This document shows, in pieces, positions 1 through 6,737 of a DNA stretch of 7,829 bases; within the stretch, counting starts at the first letter, position 1, and the number at the start of each line of letters is the position of its first letter. Under the pieces are notes generated by a model that was not told where the DNA came from, made no database searches, and was given only the letters and a program-made list of their open reading frames with translations. This DNA is from Campylobacterales bacterium (GTDB taxonomy: Bacteria; Campylobacterota; Campylobacteria; Campylobacterales; JACAEZ01). Made by a program: the position numbers and the translations under genes. The stretch is taken from assembly GCA_013388565.1 (NCBI GenBank), contig JACAEZ010000119.1, positions 1 through 7,829 of the forward strand, in the 5' to 3' direction.

Positions 1-1113
1 ACATACTCTTTTAAAGATATAGATAAAAATATTTCAGATATTAGCTATCAGTTTATTATTATATCTATTGTCTCTTTGATTTTTACATCTGTAGCAGTTC
101 TTTATGCCTTAAAGGTAATTATTAGACATCCTTTAGACGAACTTTTGAAAAGAGTATTTGATTTATCAAGTGGCGATGGGGATTTGACTCAAAGAGTAAC
201 TGTAAAAAGTGAAGATGAGATAGGTGAAGTTGGTACCTATATTAATAAATTTATAGAAAAAATTCAAAATACAGTTTTAACTGTTCAAAAAAATGCAAAA
301 GAGACTGAAGATATTAGTTTAGATTTAAGTAAAAATGCTGAAAATTTATCTAAAAAAGCAAATGTACAAACAACCAAAGTTCAAGAATCAAGAGAGTTGG
401 CTCAAAAAGTTGAAGTAGAACTGGATATTTCAGAAGAACTTGCCATAAGAACAGCTGAAGACAATATTGCCTCATTTGATTTATTGGAAGATATGAGTAA
501 ATCTTTAAATAAAGTAGTTGATGGAATTTTAGATGCAAGTAATCAAGAGTTTGAAATGTCTCATAAAGTTACATCTGTTGCAGAACAAACTGCTCAAATA
601 AAAGATATTTTAAACATGATTAAAGAGATAGCAGACCAAACAAATCTATTAGCATTAAATGCAGCTATTGAAGCAGCAAGAGCTGGAGAGCATGGAAGAG
701 GATTTGCAGTTGTTGCTGATGAGGTTAGAAAACTAGCTGAAAGAACTCAAAAAAGCTTATCTGAAATAGATGCTACAATAAGCATTGTTGTACAAGGTGT
801 CATGGATGTAAGTGAATCTATGAATAAAAATGCTGAAAATATTAAAATGTTAAGTGAAGAGGCTGAACATGTAAAAAATAAAACAGAAGATTCAAAATCT
901 AAAACACAAGTTTCTATTGAAACATCTAAAAATGCCTCTGCAAAAGCTGTCATGATTTCAAGACTTACAAAAGTATTGATGGAAAAAATGAATGACACTA
1001 TGGAAATTTCTATAGAAAACCAAAATATTTCAGAGCATTTGAAAAAAATATCTGATGGCATGAATAGTGCAACTATAGAATTAGAACATGAATTGGAAAA
1101 ATTTAAAGTTTAA
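1..1113 (+). CDS. Methyl-accepting chemotaxis protein, C-terminal part (5' truncated by window edge)
   Basis: Inner-membrane chemoreceptor that signals to the CheA/CheW complex. The reading frame is open from base 1 without a stop, so the gene begins outside the window and its ligand-sensing domain is missing. Counting from base 1, a hydrophobic membrane segment lies at about residues 18-41. It is followed by a HAMP linker (about 42-92, with an [10 protein letters not shown] core) and a long helical signalling domain. The conserved hairpin tip lies at about residues 209-253 and includes [19 protein letters not shown] and [16 protein letters not shown], which is diagnostic of the MCP family. 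The protein ends in LEKFKV, with no CheR-tethering pentapeptide visible. A TTG codon at 76 lies inside the membrane segment and is not the true start. What it senses cannot be told from this part. A hairpin follows the stop codon, so it is probably the last gene of its transcript. Confidence 0.95.
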   Translation, partial: TYSFKDIDKNISDISYQFIIISIVSLIFTSVAVLYALKVIIRHPLDELLKRVFDLSSGDGDLTQRVTVKSEDEIGEVGTYINKFIEKIQNTVLTVQKNAKETEDISLDLSKNAENLSKKANVQTTKVQESRELAQKVEVELDISEELAIRTAEDNIASFDLLEDMSKSLNKVVDGILDASNQEFEMSHKVTSVAEQTAQIKDILNMIKEIADQTNLLALNAAIEAARAGEHGRGFAVVADEVRKLAERTQKSLSEIDATISIVVQGVMDVSESMNKNAENIKMLSEEAEHVKNKTEDSKSKTQVSIETSKNASAKAVMISRLTKVLMEKMNDTMEISIENQNISEHLKKISDGMNSATIELEHELEKFKV

Positions 1114-1126
1114 TCTTCTTGTTTAA

Positions 1127-1150
1127 AGTATCCCAATTTTTTGGGATACT
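1127..1150 (+). terminator. Hairpin terminator after the chemoreceptor gene
   Basis: A perfect 10-bp inverted repeat, AGTATCCCAA / TTGGGATACT, with a TTTT loop starts 13 bases after the chemoreceptor stop codon. The tail that follows (CTCTCTATTA) is pyrimidine-rich but is not a clean run of T, so termination may be imperfect. Its position between a finished gene and a new promoter-like site supports the call. Confidence 0.65.
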
Positions 1151-1182
1151 CTCTCTATTAATATCTATCTTATACCCTTTTT

Positions 1183-1190
1183 TGTAAAAT
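1183..1190 (+). promoter_or_regulatory. Probable -10 promoter element for valS
   Basis: TGTAAAAT follows a T-rich run (CCCTTTTTT), about 30 bases before the valS start codon. Campylobacterota housekeeping promoters typically have a strong -10 box with T-rich periodic sequence upstream instead of a -35 box, and this fits. The predicted transcript start is near 1197, which leaves a leader of about 25 bases. That is too short for a large riboswitch or T-box. Confidence 0.5.
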
Positions 1191-1220
1191 TTCAGAAATT
1201 TTTATACAAGGTAAATTTAC

Positions 1221-3833
1221 ATGAGTATCAGTGAAAAAAAATATTTTGAGCCACAAGAGATAGAAGATAAATATTATCAAATTTGGGAAAGTAGAAACTA
1301 TTTTGAACCAAAAAATGAAATAAGTGATAAAACATTTTGTATCATGATGCCCCCACCGAATGTAACAGGAAGCCTTCATATCGGTCATGCACTTACATTT
1401 ACACTTCAAGATATTTTAGTTCGATATAAACGAATGGATGGTTTTAAAACTCTTTGGCAACCAGGAACTGACCATGCTGGGATTGCTACTCAAAATGTTG
1501 TTGAAAAACAACTGCTAAAAGAGGGAACAACAAAAGAAGAACTCGGACGAGAAGAGTTTTTAAATCGTGTTTGGAAGTGGAAAGAGTACAGTGGCGGAAC
1601 GATAGTAAATCAAATGAGAAAACTTGGTGTTACTCCTGCTTGGAGTAGAGAGCGATTTACTATGGATGATGGACTAAAAGAGAGTGTCAAAAAAGCATTC
1701 GTTGAGCTTTATCATGATGGCTACATTGTTCGAGGTAACTACATGATAAATTGGTGTACTCATGATGGTGCATTGAGTGATATAGAGGTTGAGTATGAAG
1801 AGCATAAAGGGCATATGTACCACATTCGATACTTTTTTTCTAATTCAAATGATTATATTGTAGTGGCAACTACTAGACCAGAGACATACTTTGGTGATAC
1901 AGCTATCATGGTAAATCCAAACGATGAGAGATATAAACATCTAATCGGACAAAAGGTGAAATTGCCAATAATAGAAAAAGAGATAGAAATTATCGCTGAT
2001 GAGCATGTAGATATGGAGTTTGGAACTGGTGTTGTAAAGGTTACTCCAGCTCATGATACAAATGATTATGAAGTGGGCAAAAGACACAATTTAGAGTTTA
2101 TCACGATTTTCAATGAAGCTGGTGTGCTAAATCATCATTGTGGCGAATTTGAAGGACTTGAAAGAATAGGTGCTAGAAGTGTGATTGTGAAAAAGCTTGA
2201 AGAGTTGGGCTTTTTAGAAAAAATCGAAGAGCATACTCATCAAGTAGGGCATTGTTATAGATGTAAAAATGTAGTTGAACCGTATATCTCTAAACAGTGG
2301 TTTGTCAAAAAAGAGTTGGCTTTAAAAGCTATCGAAAAAGTAAATTTGGGTGAAGCGAAATTTTTTCCATCATCATGGAAGAACAATTATGATGCTTGGA
2401 TGAGAGAGCTTAGAGATTGGTGTATCTCAAGACAACTTTGGTGGGGTCATAGAATACCAGTATTTTACTGTCATGATTGTGAACATGAATTTGCAACAAC
2501 AGAAGATAGTCCAAAATGTTGTCCAAAATGTAACTCAACACATTTTCATCAAGATAAAGATGTACTTGATACTTGGTTTAGTTCGGCATTGTGGCCATTT
2601 TCTACACTTGGCTGGGGAAATAGTGAAAAATCGGCTGAAAAATATGGCATTGCTGATATAAAAGAGTTCTATCCAAACTCTGTATTAATTACAGGTTTTG
2701 ATATTTTATTTTTCTGGGTTGCTAGAATGATGATGATGGGAACACACTTTTTAGGTGATGTACCATTTAAAGATATTTACCTTCATGCGTTAGTTAGAGA
2801 TGAACATGGGCAAAAGATGAGTAAATCAAAAGGAAATGTAATTGACCCACTTGATTTAATTGGTGAGTTTAGTGCAGATGCTTTAAGGTTTACATTAGCA
2901 TTTTTGTGTATTCAAGGAAGGGATATAAAAATTGGTAAACAAAGTTTAGATTTAGCAAAAACTTTCATGAATAAACTATTTAATGCAACAAAATTTTTGC
3001 TGATGAATGTTGAAAAGTTTGATGATTTAGAGAATGTAGAGGTAAAATCATATCTTGGTAAATATATGCTTAGTAGATTTAATAGATGTGTTAAAGAGGT
3101 GCGAGATAATTTAGATAGTTACAGATTTAACGATGCTACTTCAACAATCTATAAATTTTTGTGGAATGAATTTTGCGACTGGGGAATTGAACTTAGCAAA
3201 GCAGATAAAAGCTCTATAAATGAGTTAGGTTCAATTTTTAAAGAGTCCATGAAGTTGTTAAATCCAATAATGCCATTTATTAGCGAATATCTATATCATG
3301 AACTAAATAAATCAAATTTAGAGGAGTCAGAATCTATTATTATTCAAAAATATCCAACTGTTAATTTTATTGATGAAGCAATAGAACATGAGTTTGAGAT
3401 TATTATAGATAGTATTGTTGCAATTAGAAGAGCAAAAGTTACTGTTGAACTTGCAAATCAAAAAATAGAAAAAGCTTATGTAAAATCAAAAATGGATTTA
3501 TCAGCGGTTAAACATTTTATAGAGTTACTTGCAAAAGTTGAAAATATAGAGTTTGTAGCTGATAATGTAGAAAATTCTATAAAAGATATTTCCGAATTTG
3601 CAGAGGTATTTATTCCTGTTGATAAGATTGATTTGAAACCAATAGTTGATAGGCTTACAAAACAAGATGAGAAAATTCAAAAAGAGATAGATAAATTAAG
3701 TTCTATGATGAATAATGAAAAGTTTATTGCAAATGCACCAAAGCAGTTGGTTGAGGAAAATCGAGCAAAATTAATAGAGTTAGAAGAAAAATCTAGTAAA
3801 ATAAAAGATGAATTAAAATCTTTAAGGAGTTAA
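1221..3833 (+). CDS. valS: Valine--tRNA ligase (valyl-tRNA synthetase)
   Basis: Cytoplasmic class I aminoacyl-tRNA synthetase that charges tRNA-Val with valine using ATP and hydrolyses mischarged Thr-tRNA-Val. At 870 residues it has a normal length. The signature HIGH is at residues 53-56 (within PPPNVTGSLHIGHAL) and KMSKS at 532-536. The CP1 editing domain shows TTRPET (217-222) and GTGVVKVTPAHD (268-279, with the conserved Asp at 279). A CxxC pair (417/420) and a second one (434/437) look like a zinc ribbon. ISRQLWWGHRIP (402-413), LDTWFSSALWPF (449-460) and DALRF (553-557) are typical of the family. The last ~69 residues (802-870) form the tRNA-binding coiled-coil arm. The ATG at 1221 has an AAGG ribosome site 9 bases upstream. 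Arginine codons change from mostly CGN to mostly AGR after about residue 203. It is probably co-transcribed with the acidic gene that follows, whose ribosome site lies inside the valS 3' end. Confidence 0.98.
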   Translation: MSISEKKYFEPQEIEDKYYQIWESRNYFEPKNEISDKTFCIMMPPPNVTGSLHIGHALTFTLQDILVRYKRMDGFKTLWQPGTDHAGIATQNVVEKQLLKEGTTKEELGREEFLNRVWKWKEYSGGTIVNQMRKLGVTPAWSRERFTMDDGLKESVKKAFVELYHDGYIVRGNYMINWCTHDGALSDIEVEYEEHKGHMYHIRYFFSNSNDYIVVATTRPETYFGDTAIMVNPNDERYKHLIGQKVKLPIIEKEIEIIADEHVDMEFGTGVVKVTPAHDTNDYEVGKRHNLEFITIFNEAGVLNHHCGEFEGLERIGARSVIVKKLEELGFLEKIEEHTHQVGHCYRCKNVVEPYISKQWFVKKELALKAIEKVNLGEAKFFPSSWKNNYDAWMRELRDWCISRQLWWGHRIPVFYCHDCEHEFATTEDSPKCCPKCNSTHFHQDKDVLDTWFSSALWPFSTLGWGNSEKSAEKYGIADIKEFYPNSVLITGFDILFFWVARMMMMGTHFLGDVPFKDIYLHALVRDEHGQKMSKSKGNVIDPLDLIGEFSADALRFTLAFLCIQGRDIKIGKQSLDLAKTFMNKLFNATKFLLMNVEKFDDLENVEVKSYLGKYMLSRFNRCVKEVRDNLDSYRFNDATSTIYKFLWNEFCDWGIELSKADKSSINELGSIFKESMKLLNPIMPFISEYLYHELNKSNLEESESIIIQKYPTVNFIDEAIEHEFEIIIDSIVAIRRAKVTVELANQKIEKAYVKSKMDLSAVKHFIELLAKVENIEFVADNVENSIKDISEFAEVFIPVDKIDLKPIVDRLTKQDEKIQKEIDKLSSMMNNEKFIANAPKQLVEENRAKLIELEEKSSKIKDELKSLRS

Positions 3834-3836
3834 AAG

Positions 3837-4043
3837 ATGGATAGTTTAAATGAGGTTTTAAAATTTCAAGACGATGATTTTGAATATAATGATTATGAAG
3901 ATGAGATAGATGAAGAAGATGAAATAACAGACCAAGAAGATGATGAAGATAATTACGATGATTACGGTAATCCAAATTATGATGAAGATGATTATGGATA
4001 TGAAGACGAAGATGAAGATGATAGTTATGAACATGATTATTAA
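3837..4043 (+). CDS. Small highly acidic protein of unknown function
   Basis: I do not recognise a family. The 68-residue product has 22 Asp and 14 Glu (53% acidic), 9 Tyr, one Lys (residue 9), one His and no Arg or Cys, giving a net charge near -35. The first ~10 residues (MDSLNEVLKF) could form a short amphipathic helix. The rest is low-complexity D/E/Y-rich sequence and is probably disordered. There is no signal peptide or membrane segment. It is likely a real gene: a strong AAGGAG site (3824-3829) sits 7 bases before the ATG, in the end of valS, and the stop codon of valS is only 3 bases away. It is in the same frame as valS, so one stop codon separates it from being a ValS acidic tail. 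It could bind cations, mimic nucleic acid or bind basic ribosomal or tRNA-binding partners, but this is speculation. Confidence 0.75.
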   Translation: MDSLNEVLKFQDDDFEYNDYEDEIDEEDEITDQEDDEDNYDDYGNPNYDEDDYGYEDEDEDDSYEHDY

Positions 4044-4082
4044 AAAATTGTAAATATAAATTAAAATTAATCATAAATTTAA

Positions 4083-4088
4083 TAAAAT
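4083..4088 (+). promoter_or_regulatory. Possible -10 element for the response regulator gene
   Basis: TAAAAT lies in the very AT-rich 74-base gap after the acidic gene, about 30 bases before the ATG at 4118. It lacks the preceding TG seen in the two better promoters of this window. In such AT-rich DNA a chance match is quite possible. No convincing terminator hairpin is seen in this gap, so read-through from valS is also possible. Confidence 0.3.
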
Positions 4089-4117
4089 TATCCCCAAATT
4101 TGATAAAAGGTTTCATC

Positions 4118-4510
4118 ATGATAAAAGTTATGAGTGTTGATGATAGTTCTACTATTAGAAGAGTTATTAAAAATTCGTTGGGGCAACTTTTTAATGAGTA
4201 TGAATTTGTAGAGGCGGGTTGTGGATTAGAAGCTTTAGAAGTATTAAAAGAACATCCAGATGTAGGTTTGATGTTTTTAGATATAAATATGCCTGGAATG
4301 AATGGGGAGCAGTTTTTAACACAACTTAGAAAAAATCCAGATTATAATAAAATAAAAGTAGTAATGGCTACTACAGAAGCTGAAAAGCAAACAGTTTTAA
4401 GAATGATGAAAATAGGTGCAAATGGATATTTGATAAAACCATTTAATCTAGCATCAATCAAAAAAGCTATTGAACCTATTGTGTCAAGAATGGGTATAGA
4501 AATTAAATAG
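4118..4510 (+). CDS. CheY-like single-domain response regulator
   Basis: A cytoplasmic receiver domain with no output domain, 130 residues long. Receiver residues are all in place: acidic pair D8/D9 (VDDSSTIRR), phospho-acceptor D55 (FLDINMPGMNG), switch Thr T85 (VVMATTEAEK), the aromatic Y104 and K107 (GANGYLIKPF). Y104 matches CheY Tyr106, so phosphorylation probably changes its partner-binding face in the CheY way. I chose ATG 4118 because AAAGG (4106-4110) sits 7 bases before it; an upstream in-frame TTG at 4100 lacks such a site. No histidine kinase or other che gene is adjacent, since the chemoreceptor upstream is separated by a hairpin and by valS. Whether it acts on the flagellar motor or in another phosphorelay cannot be decided. 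The adjacent ridA gene is 18 bases downstream. Confidence 0.93.
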   Translation: MIKVMSVDDSSTIRRVIKNSLGQLFNEYEFVEAGCGLEALEVLKEHPDVGLMFLDINMPGMNGEQFLTQLRKNPDYNKIKVVMATTEAEKQTVLRMMKIGANGYLIKPFNLASIKKAIEPIVSRMGIEIK

Positions 4511-4528
4511 TTAATGGAGAAAATATTT

Positions 4529-4900
4529 ATGAATATAGTATCAACAAATGAAGCACCTCAAGCGATTGGATCTTATTCTCAAGCTATTATTATAAATAAT
4601 ATGGTTTATACATCTGGTCAAATTGCACTTAAAACTGATGGAAGTTTTTTAGATGGAGATATTAAAGAACAAACTAGTCAAGTTTTAACAAATTTATCAA
4701 ATGTGTTAAATGCCGCTGGAAGCAGTTTAAATCAAGTCGTAAAAACGACAATATTTTTAGCTAATATGGATGATTTTTTAGCAGTAAATGAAGTATATGC
4801 AACTTTTTTTAAAGAGCATAAACCAGCTAGAAGTACAGTGGCTGTAAAAACACTTCCTAGAAATGCTTTAGTGGAGATAGAAGCAATAGCACATGTTTAA
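4529..4900 (+). CDS. ridA: RidA family reactive imine/enamine deaminase
   Basis: A cytoplasmic enzyme of the YjgF/YER057c/UK114 family that hydrolyses reactive 2-aminoacrylate and related enamines or imines made by PLP enzymes, protecting those enzymes. The 123-residue length is standard for this trimeric family. The N-terminal APQAIGSYSQAI and the C-terminal block RSTVAVKTLPRNALVEIEAIA are the family signatures. Family-important positions are present as Y16, S29, R101 and E116. The ATG at 4529 is preferred because GGAGA (4516-4520) lies 8 bases before it and the protein then begins as other RidA proteins do. An in-frame ATG at 4514 would overlap that ribosome site. The gene follows the response regulator by 18 bases and is probably in the same transcript. 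No PLP-dependent threonine or serine dehydratase is nearby to narrow down its substrate source. Confidence 0.95.
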   Translation: MNIVSTNEAPQAIGSYSQAIIINNMVYTSGQIALKTDGSFLDGDIKEQTSQVLTNLSNVLNAAGSSLNQVVKTTIFLANMDDFLAVNEVYATFFKEHKPARSTVAVKTLPRNALVEIEAIAHV

Positions 4901-4936
4901 AATTTGATTAAATTAAATCAAGTTTAAACTTTAAAG

Positions 4937-4944
4937 TGTATAAT
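4937..4944 (+). promoter_or_regulatory. Promoter (-10 element) for the rplU-rpmA operon
   Basis: TGTATAAT contains a perfect TATAAT box at 4939-4944, about 50 bases before the rplU start. No good -35 box is seen at 17 bases spacing, in keeping with Campylobacterota promoters. The predicted transcript start is near 4951, giving a leader of about 44 bases. A perfect 12-base palindrome (4920-4931) lies just upstream. Confidence 0.7.
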
Positions 4945-4994
4945 TCCACTCTTAAAATCCGAAGTTTATTTAAATCAGTGTTAAGGGTTATGTA

Positions 4995-5306
4995 ATGTAT
5001 GCAATTATTAAAAATGGCGGAAAACAGTATAAAGTTCACGAAGGAGATTATCTAAATCTTGATAAAATGAGTTTAGAGCCAAAATCTACTATAGAAATTA
5101 GTGAAGTATTAGCTGTTAATGCAAACGGTGAGATGAGAGTTGGAACTCCGTTTGTAGCTGGAGCAAAAGTAGAAGCAGAAGTTGTCGTTGAAGGAAAAGA
5201 TAAAAAAGTTATTACCTTCAAAAAAAGAAGAAGAAAAGACAGCAAAAGAAAAAGAGGTTTTAGAAGAGAATTTACAAGAGTAAAAATCACTAAAATTGCA
5301 GCATAA
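4995..5306 (+). CDS. rplU: 50S ribosomal protein L21
   Basis: Structural protein of the large ribosomal subunit that binds 23S rRNA. The 103-residue length is normal. The start [18 protein letters not shown], the central [16 protein letters not shown] and the basic rRNA-binding stretch near residues 75-92 ([18 protein letters not shown]) followed by TRVKITKI are typical of L21. The AAGGG site (4983-4987) is 7 bases before the ATG at 4995. It is the first gene of the rplU-rpmA pair, which is conserved together in nearly all bacteria; rpmA starts 14 bases after its stop. The leader is too short and simple to suggest an L21 leader RNA of the Firmicutes type. Confidence 0.98.
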   Translation: MYAIIKNGGKQYKVHEGDYLNLDKMSLEPKSTIEISEVLAVNANGEMRVGTPFVAGAKVEAEVVVEGKDKKVITFKKRRRKDSKRKRGFRREFTRVKITKIAA

Positions 5307-5320
5307 TTTAAGGAGATAGT

Positions 5321-5578
5321 ATGGCTCATAAGAAAGGGCAGGGTAGTACCCAAAATAATAGAGATTCTATTGGTAGAAGATTAGGTGTTAAAAAATTTGG
5401 CGGTGAATTTGTAAGAGCTGGTAATATAATCATAAGACAAAGAGGTACAAAAGTTCACGCTGGTAGAAATGTTGGACTTGGAAAAGACCACACTATATTT
5501 GCATTAATTGATGGTTTTGTTAAATTTGAAATAAAAGACAAACAAAGAAAACAAGTTACTGTAGTTCCTGCGGCATAA
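5321..5578 (+). CDS. rpmA: 50S ribosomal protein L27
   Basis: Large-subunit ribosomal protein whose N-terminal tail reaches toward the peptidyl-transferase centre. The 85-residue length is normal. [16 protein letters not shown], the [20 protein letters not shown] block and [19 protein letters not shown] are family hallmarks. The mature-type N-terminus follows the Met directly, so there is no cleavable N-terminal extension of the kind found in Firmicutes. A strong AAGGAG site (5310-5315) lies 5 bases before the ATG. It follows rplU closely and is followed by a 13-bp hairpin. Confidence 0.98.
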   Translation: MAHKKGQGSTQNNRDSIGRRLGVKKFGGEFVRAGNIIIRQRGTKVHAGRNVGLGKDHTIFALIDGFVKFEIKDKQRKQVTVVPAA

Positions 5579-5579
5579 T

Positions 5580-5609
5580 TTTAGTTTCACTTTTTTAAGT
5601 GAAACTAAA
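5580..5609 (+). terminator. Strong hairpin between rpmA and obg (terminator or attenuator)
   Basis: A perfect 13-bp inverted repeat, TTTAGTTTCACTT / AAGTGAAACTAAA, with a TTTT loop begins 2 bases after the rpmA stop. The downstream tail (TATCTTCATTTTTCTTC) is T-rich but interrupted. Only 33 bases separate it from the obg ATG, with no recognisable -10 box between them. It may therefore be a leaky terminator that lowers obg-proB-fmt expression relative to the ribosomal proteins, or an RNA processing or stability element. Confidence 0.7.
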
Positions 5610-5642
5610 TATCTTCATTTTTCTTCTTTAAGGCTTTAAAAA

Positions 5643-6737
5643 ATGTTTATTGACAGTGTTGAATTAACTCTATCTTCAGGTCATGGTGGTGCTGGAAGTG
5701 TATCATTTTACCGTGAAAAATTTGTTCCACTAGGTGGTCCAGATGGTGGTGATGGTGGTAAAGGTGGTGATGTCTATTTTGTTGTTGATAACAATACTGA
5801 TACATTATCTGAATTTAGAGGTAAAAATAAATTAAGTGCTAAAAATGGTGTACCTGGTGAAGGTAGAAAAAAATCTGGAAAAGATGGTGAATCTTTATAC
5901 TTAAAAGTTCCTGCTGGTACTCAAATATATGATAATGATACTAATGAACTACTGTTAGATTTAGTAGAGAGCGGTCAAGTTGTTAAATTTTTGAGTGGTG
6001 GAAAAGGTGGTTTAGGTAATTGGCATTTTAGAAATTCTGTAAATCAAAAACCAACATATGCACAATCTGGACTTCCTGGAGAGACTAAACATATTAGAAT
6101 AGAGTTAAAATTAATTGCAGATGTAGGATTAGTTGGGTTTCCTAATGTTGGAAAATCAACACTTGTTTCTGTTGTTTCAAATGCAAAACCTCAAATTGCA
6201 AATTATGAATTTACAACATTGACACCTAGTTTAGGAGTTGTTGAAGTTGGAGATTTTAACTCATTTGTAATAGCAGATATTCCTGGTATTATTGAAGATG
6301 CACATATTGGCAAAGGGCTTGGAATAGAGTTTTTAAAACATATAGAAAGAACTAAAACTCTACTGTTCATGATAGATGTTGCTAACTATAGGGATGTTGT
6401 AACACAATATGAAATATTAAGAGATGAGTTAGAAAAATTTTCTGCTACACTATCAAAAAAACGGTTTGCAATATGTTTAACTAAAAGTGATACTTTTGAA
6501 ATAGATGTAGTAAATGAAAAAATAGATGAGTTGATAAACTATCTGAATTTACAATATATAAACAGTAATAATTATAAAATTAGTATGGATTATAAATATT
6601 TTATTCAACAATTAAGCTATGAAAGTAGTTTTGATGAAACTAAACCATATTTTATTTTACCTATTTCATCCGCTTCAAATTTTCATATTTCACAACTAAA
6701 ATTTATGTTATTTGATTTGATAAAAGAGAACTATTGA
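5643..6737 (+). CDS. obg: Obg family GTPase (ribosome assembly)
   Basis: Essential GTPase that associates with the 50S subunit and takes part in its late assembly and in stress signalling. The glycine-rich Obg fold fills the N-terminal ~155 residues (for example [15 protein letters not shown]). The G domain shows G1 GFPNVGKST (165-173), G2 TT (191-192), G3 DIPGIIEDA (from 212), G4 TKSD (280-283) and G5 SSA (342-344). At 364 residues it ends soon after G5, with no extra C-terminal OCT-type domain. The G4-G5 interval is about 58 residues, longer than in E. coli ObgE and rich in Asn, Tyr and Ser. The start ATG has AAGG (5630-5633) 9 bases upstream. Its stop TGA shares one base with the proB start (TGATG), so proB is probably translationally coupled to it. 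A hairpin separates it from rpmA. Confidence 0.97.
   Translation: MFIDSVELTLSSGHGGAGSVSFYREKFVPLGGPDGGDGGKGGDVYFVVDNNTDTLSEFRGKNKLSAKNGVPGEGRKKSGKDGESLYLKVPAGTQIYDNDTNELLLDLVESGQVVKFLSGGKGGLGNWHFRNSVNQKPTYAQSGLPGETKHIRIELKLIADVGLVGFPNVGKSTLVSVVSNAKPQIANYEFTTLTPSLGVVEVGDFNSFVIADIPGIIEDAHIGKGLGIEFLKHIERTKTLLFMIDVANYRDVVTQYEILRDELEKFSATLSKKRFAICLTKSDTFEIDVVNEKIDELINYLNLQYINSNNYKISMDYKYFIQQLSYESSFDETKPYFILPISSASNFHISQLKFMLFDLIKENY

Noticed and set aside
350..1061. Antisense ORFs (350-538 and 747-1061) opposite the chemoreceptor gene
   Set aside because: They lie wholly within a well-supported coding region, show no family resemblance and reflect low stop-codon frequency opposite AT-rich helical protein sequence.
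1..1220. Chemotaxis operon linking the chemoreceptor and the CheY-like gene
   Set aside because: A hairpin, a new promoter-like site and the valS-acidic gene pair (nearly 3 kb) lie between them, so a shared transcript is unlikely.
1170..1409. Antisense ORF over the valS start
   Set aside because: It covers the valS promoter and the conserved N-terminal codons and has no recognisable features.
2473..2661. Same-strand ORF in another frame inside valS
   Set aside because: It overlaps the zinc-ribbon and catalytic region of valS, whose frame is certain, and has no ribosome site.
4100..4102. Alternative TTG start of the response regulator
   Set aside because: There is no ribosome site before it, it would add six residues absent from receiver domains, and ATG 4118 has AAAGG at the right distance.
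3793..4119. Antisense ORF rich in His, Asn and Leu opposite the acidic gene
   Set aside because: Its composition is just the complement of GAT/GAA-rich codons of the acidic gene. It has no ribosome site and no recognisable domain.
4514..4516. Alternative ridA start at ATG 4514
   Set aside because: The only good ribosome site (GGAGA, 4516-4520) would lie inside the coding sequence. The start at 4529 fits that site and the usual RidA N-terminus.
4990..4995. Start-stop mini-ORF ATGTAA directly upstream of rplU, its stop overlapping the rplU ATG region
   Set aside because: The AAGGG site is only 2 bases from this ATG but an ideal 7 bases from the rplU ATG, so initiation at the first ATG is unlikely.
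5048..5353. Antisense ORF opposite rplU
   Set aside because: It is a shadow of the ribosomal protein gene; its Leu/Phe-rich run is the complement of the Lys/Arg codons of L21.
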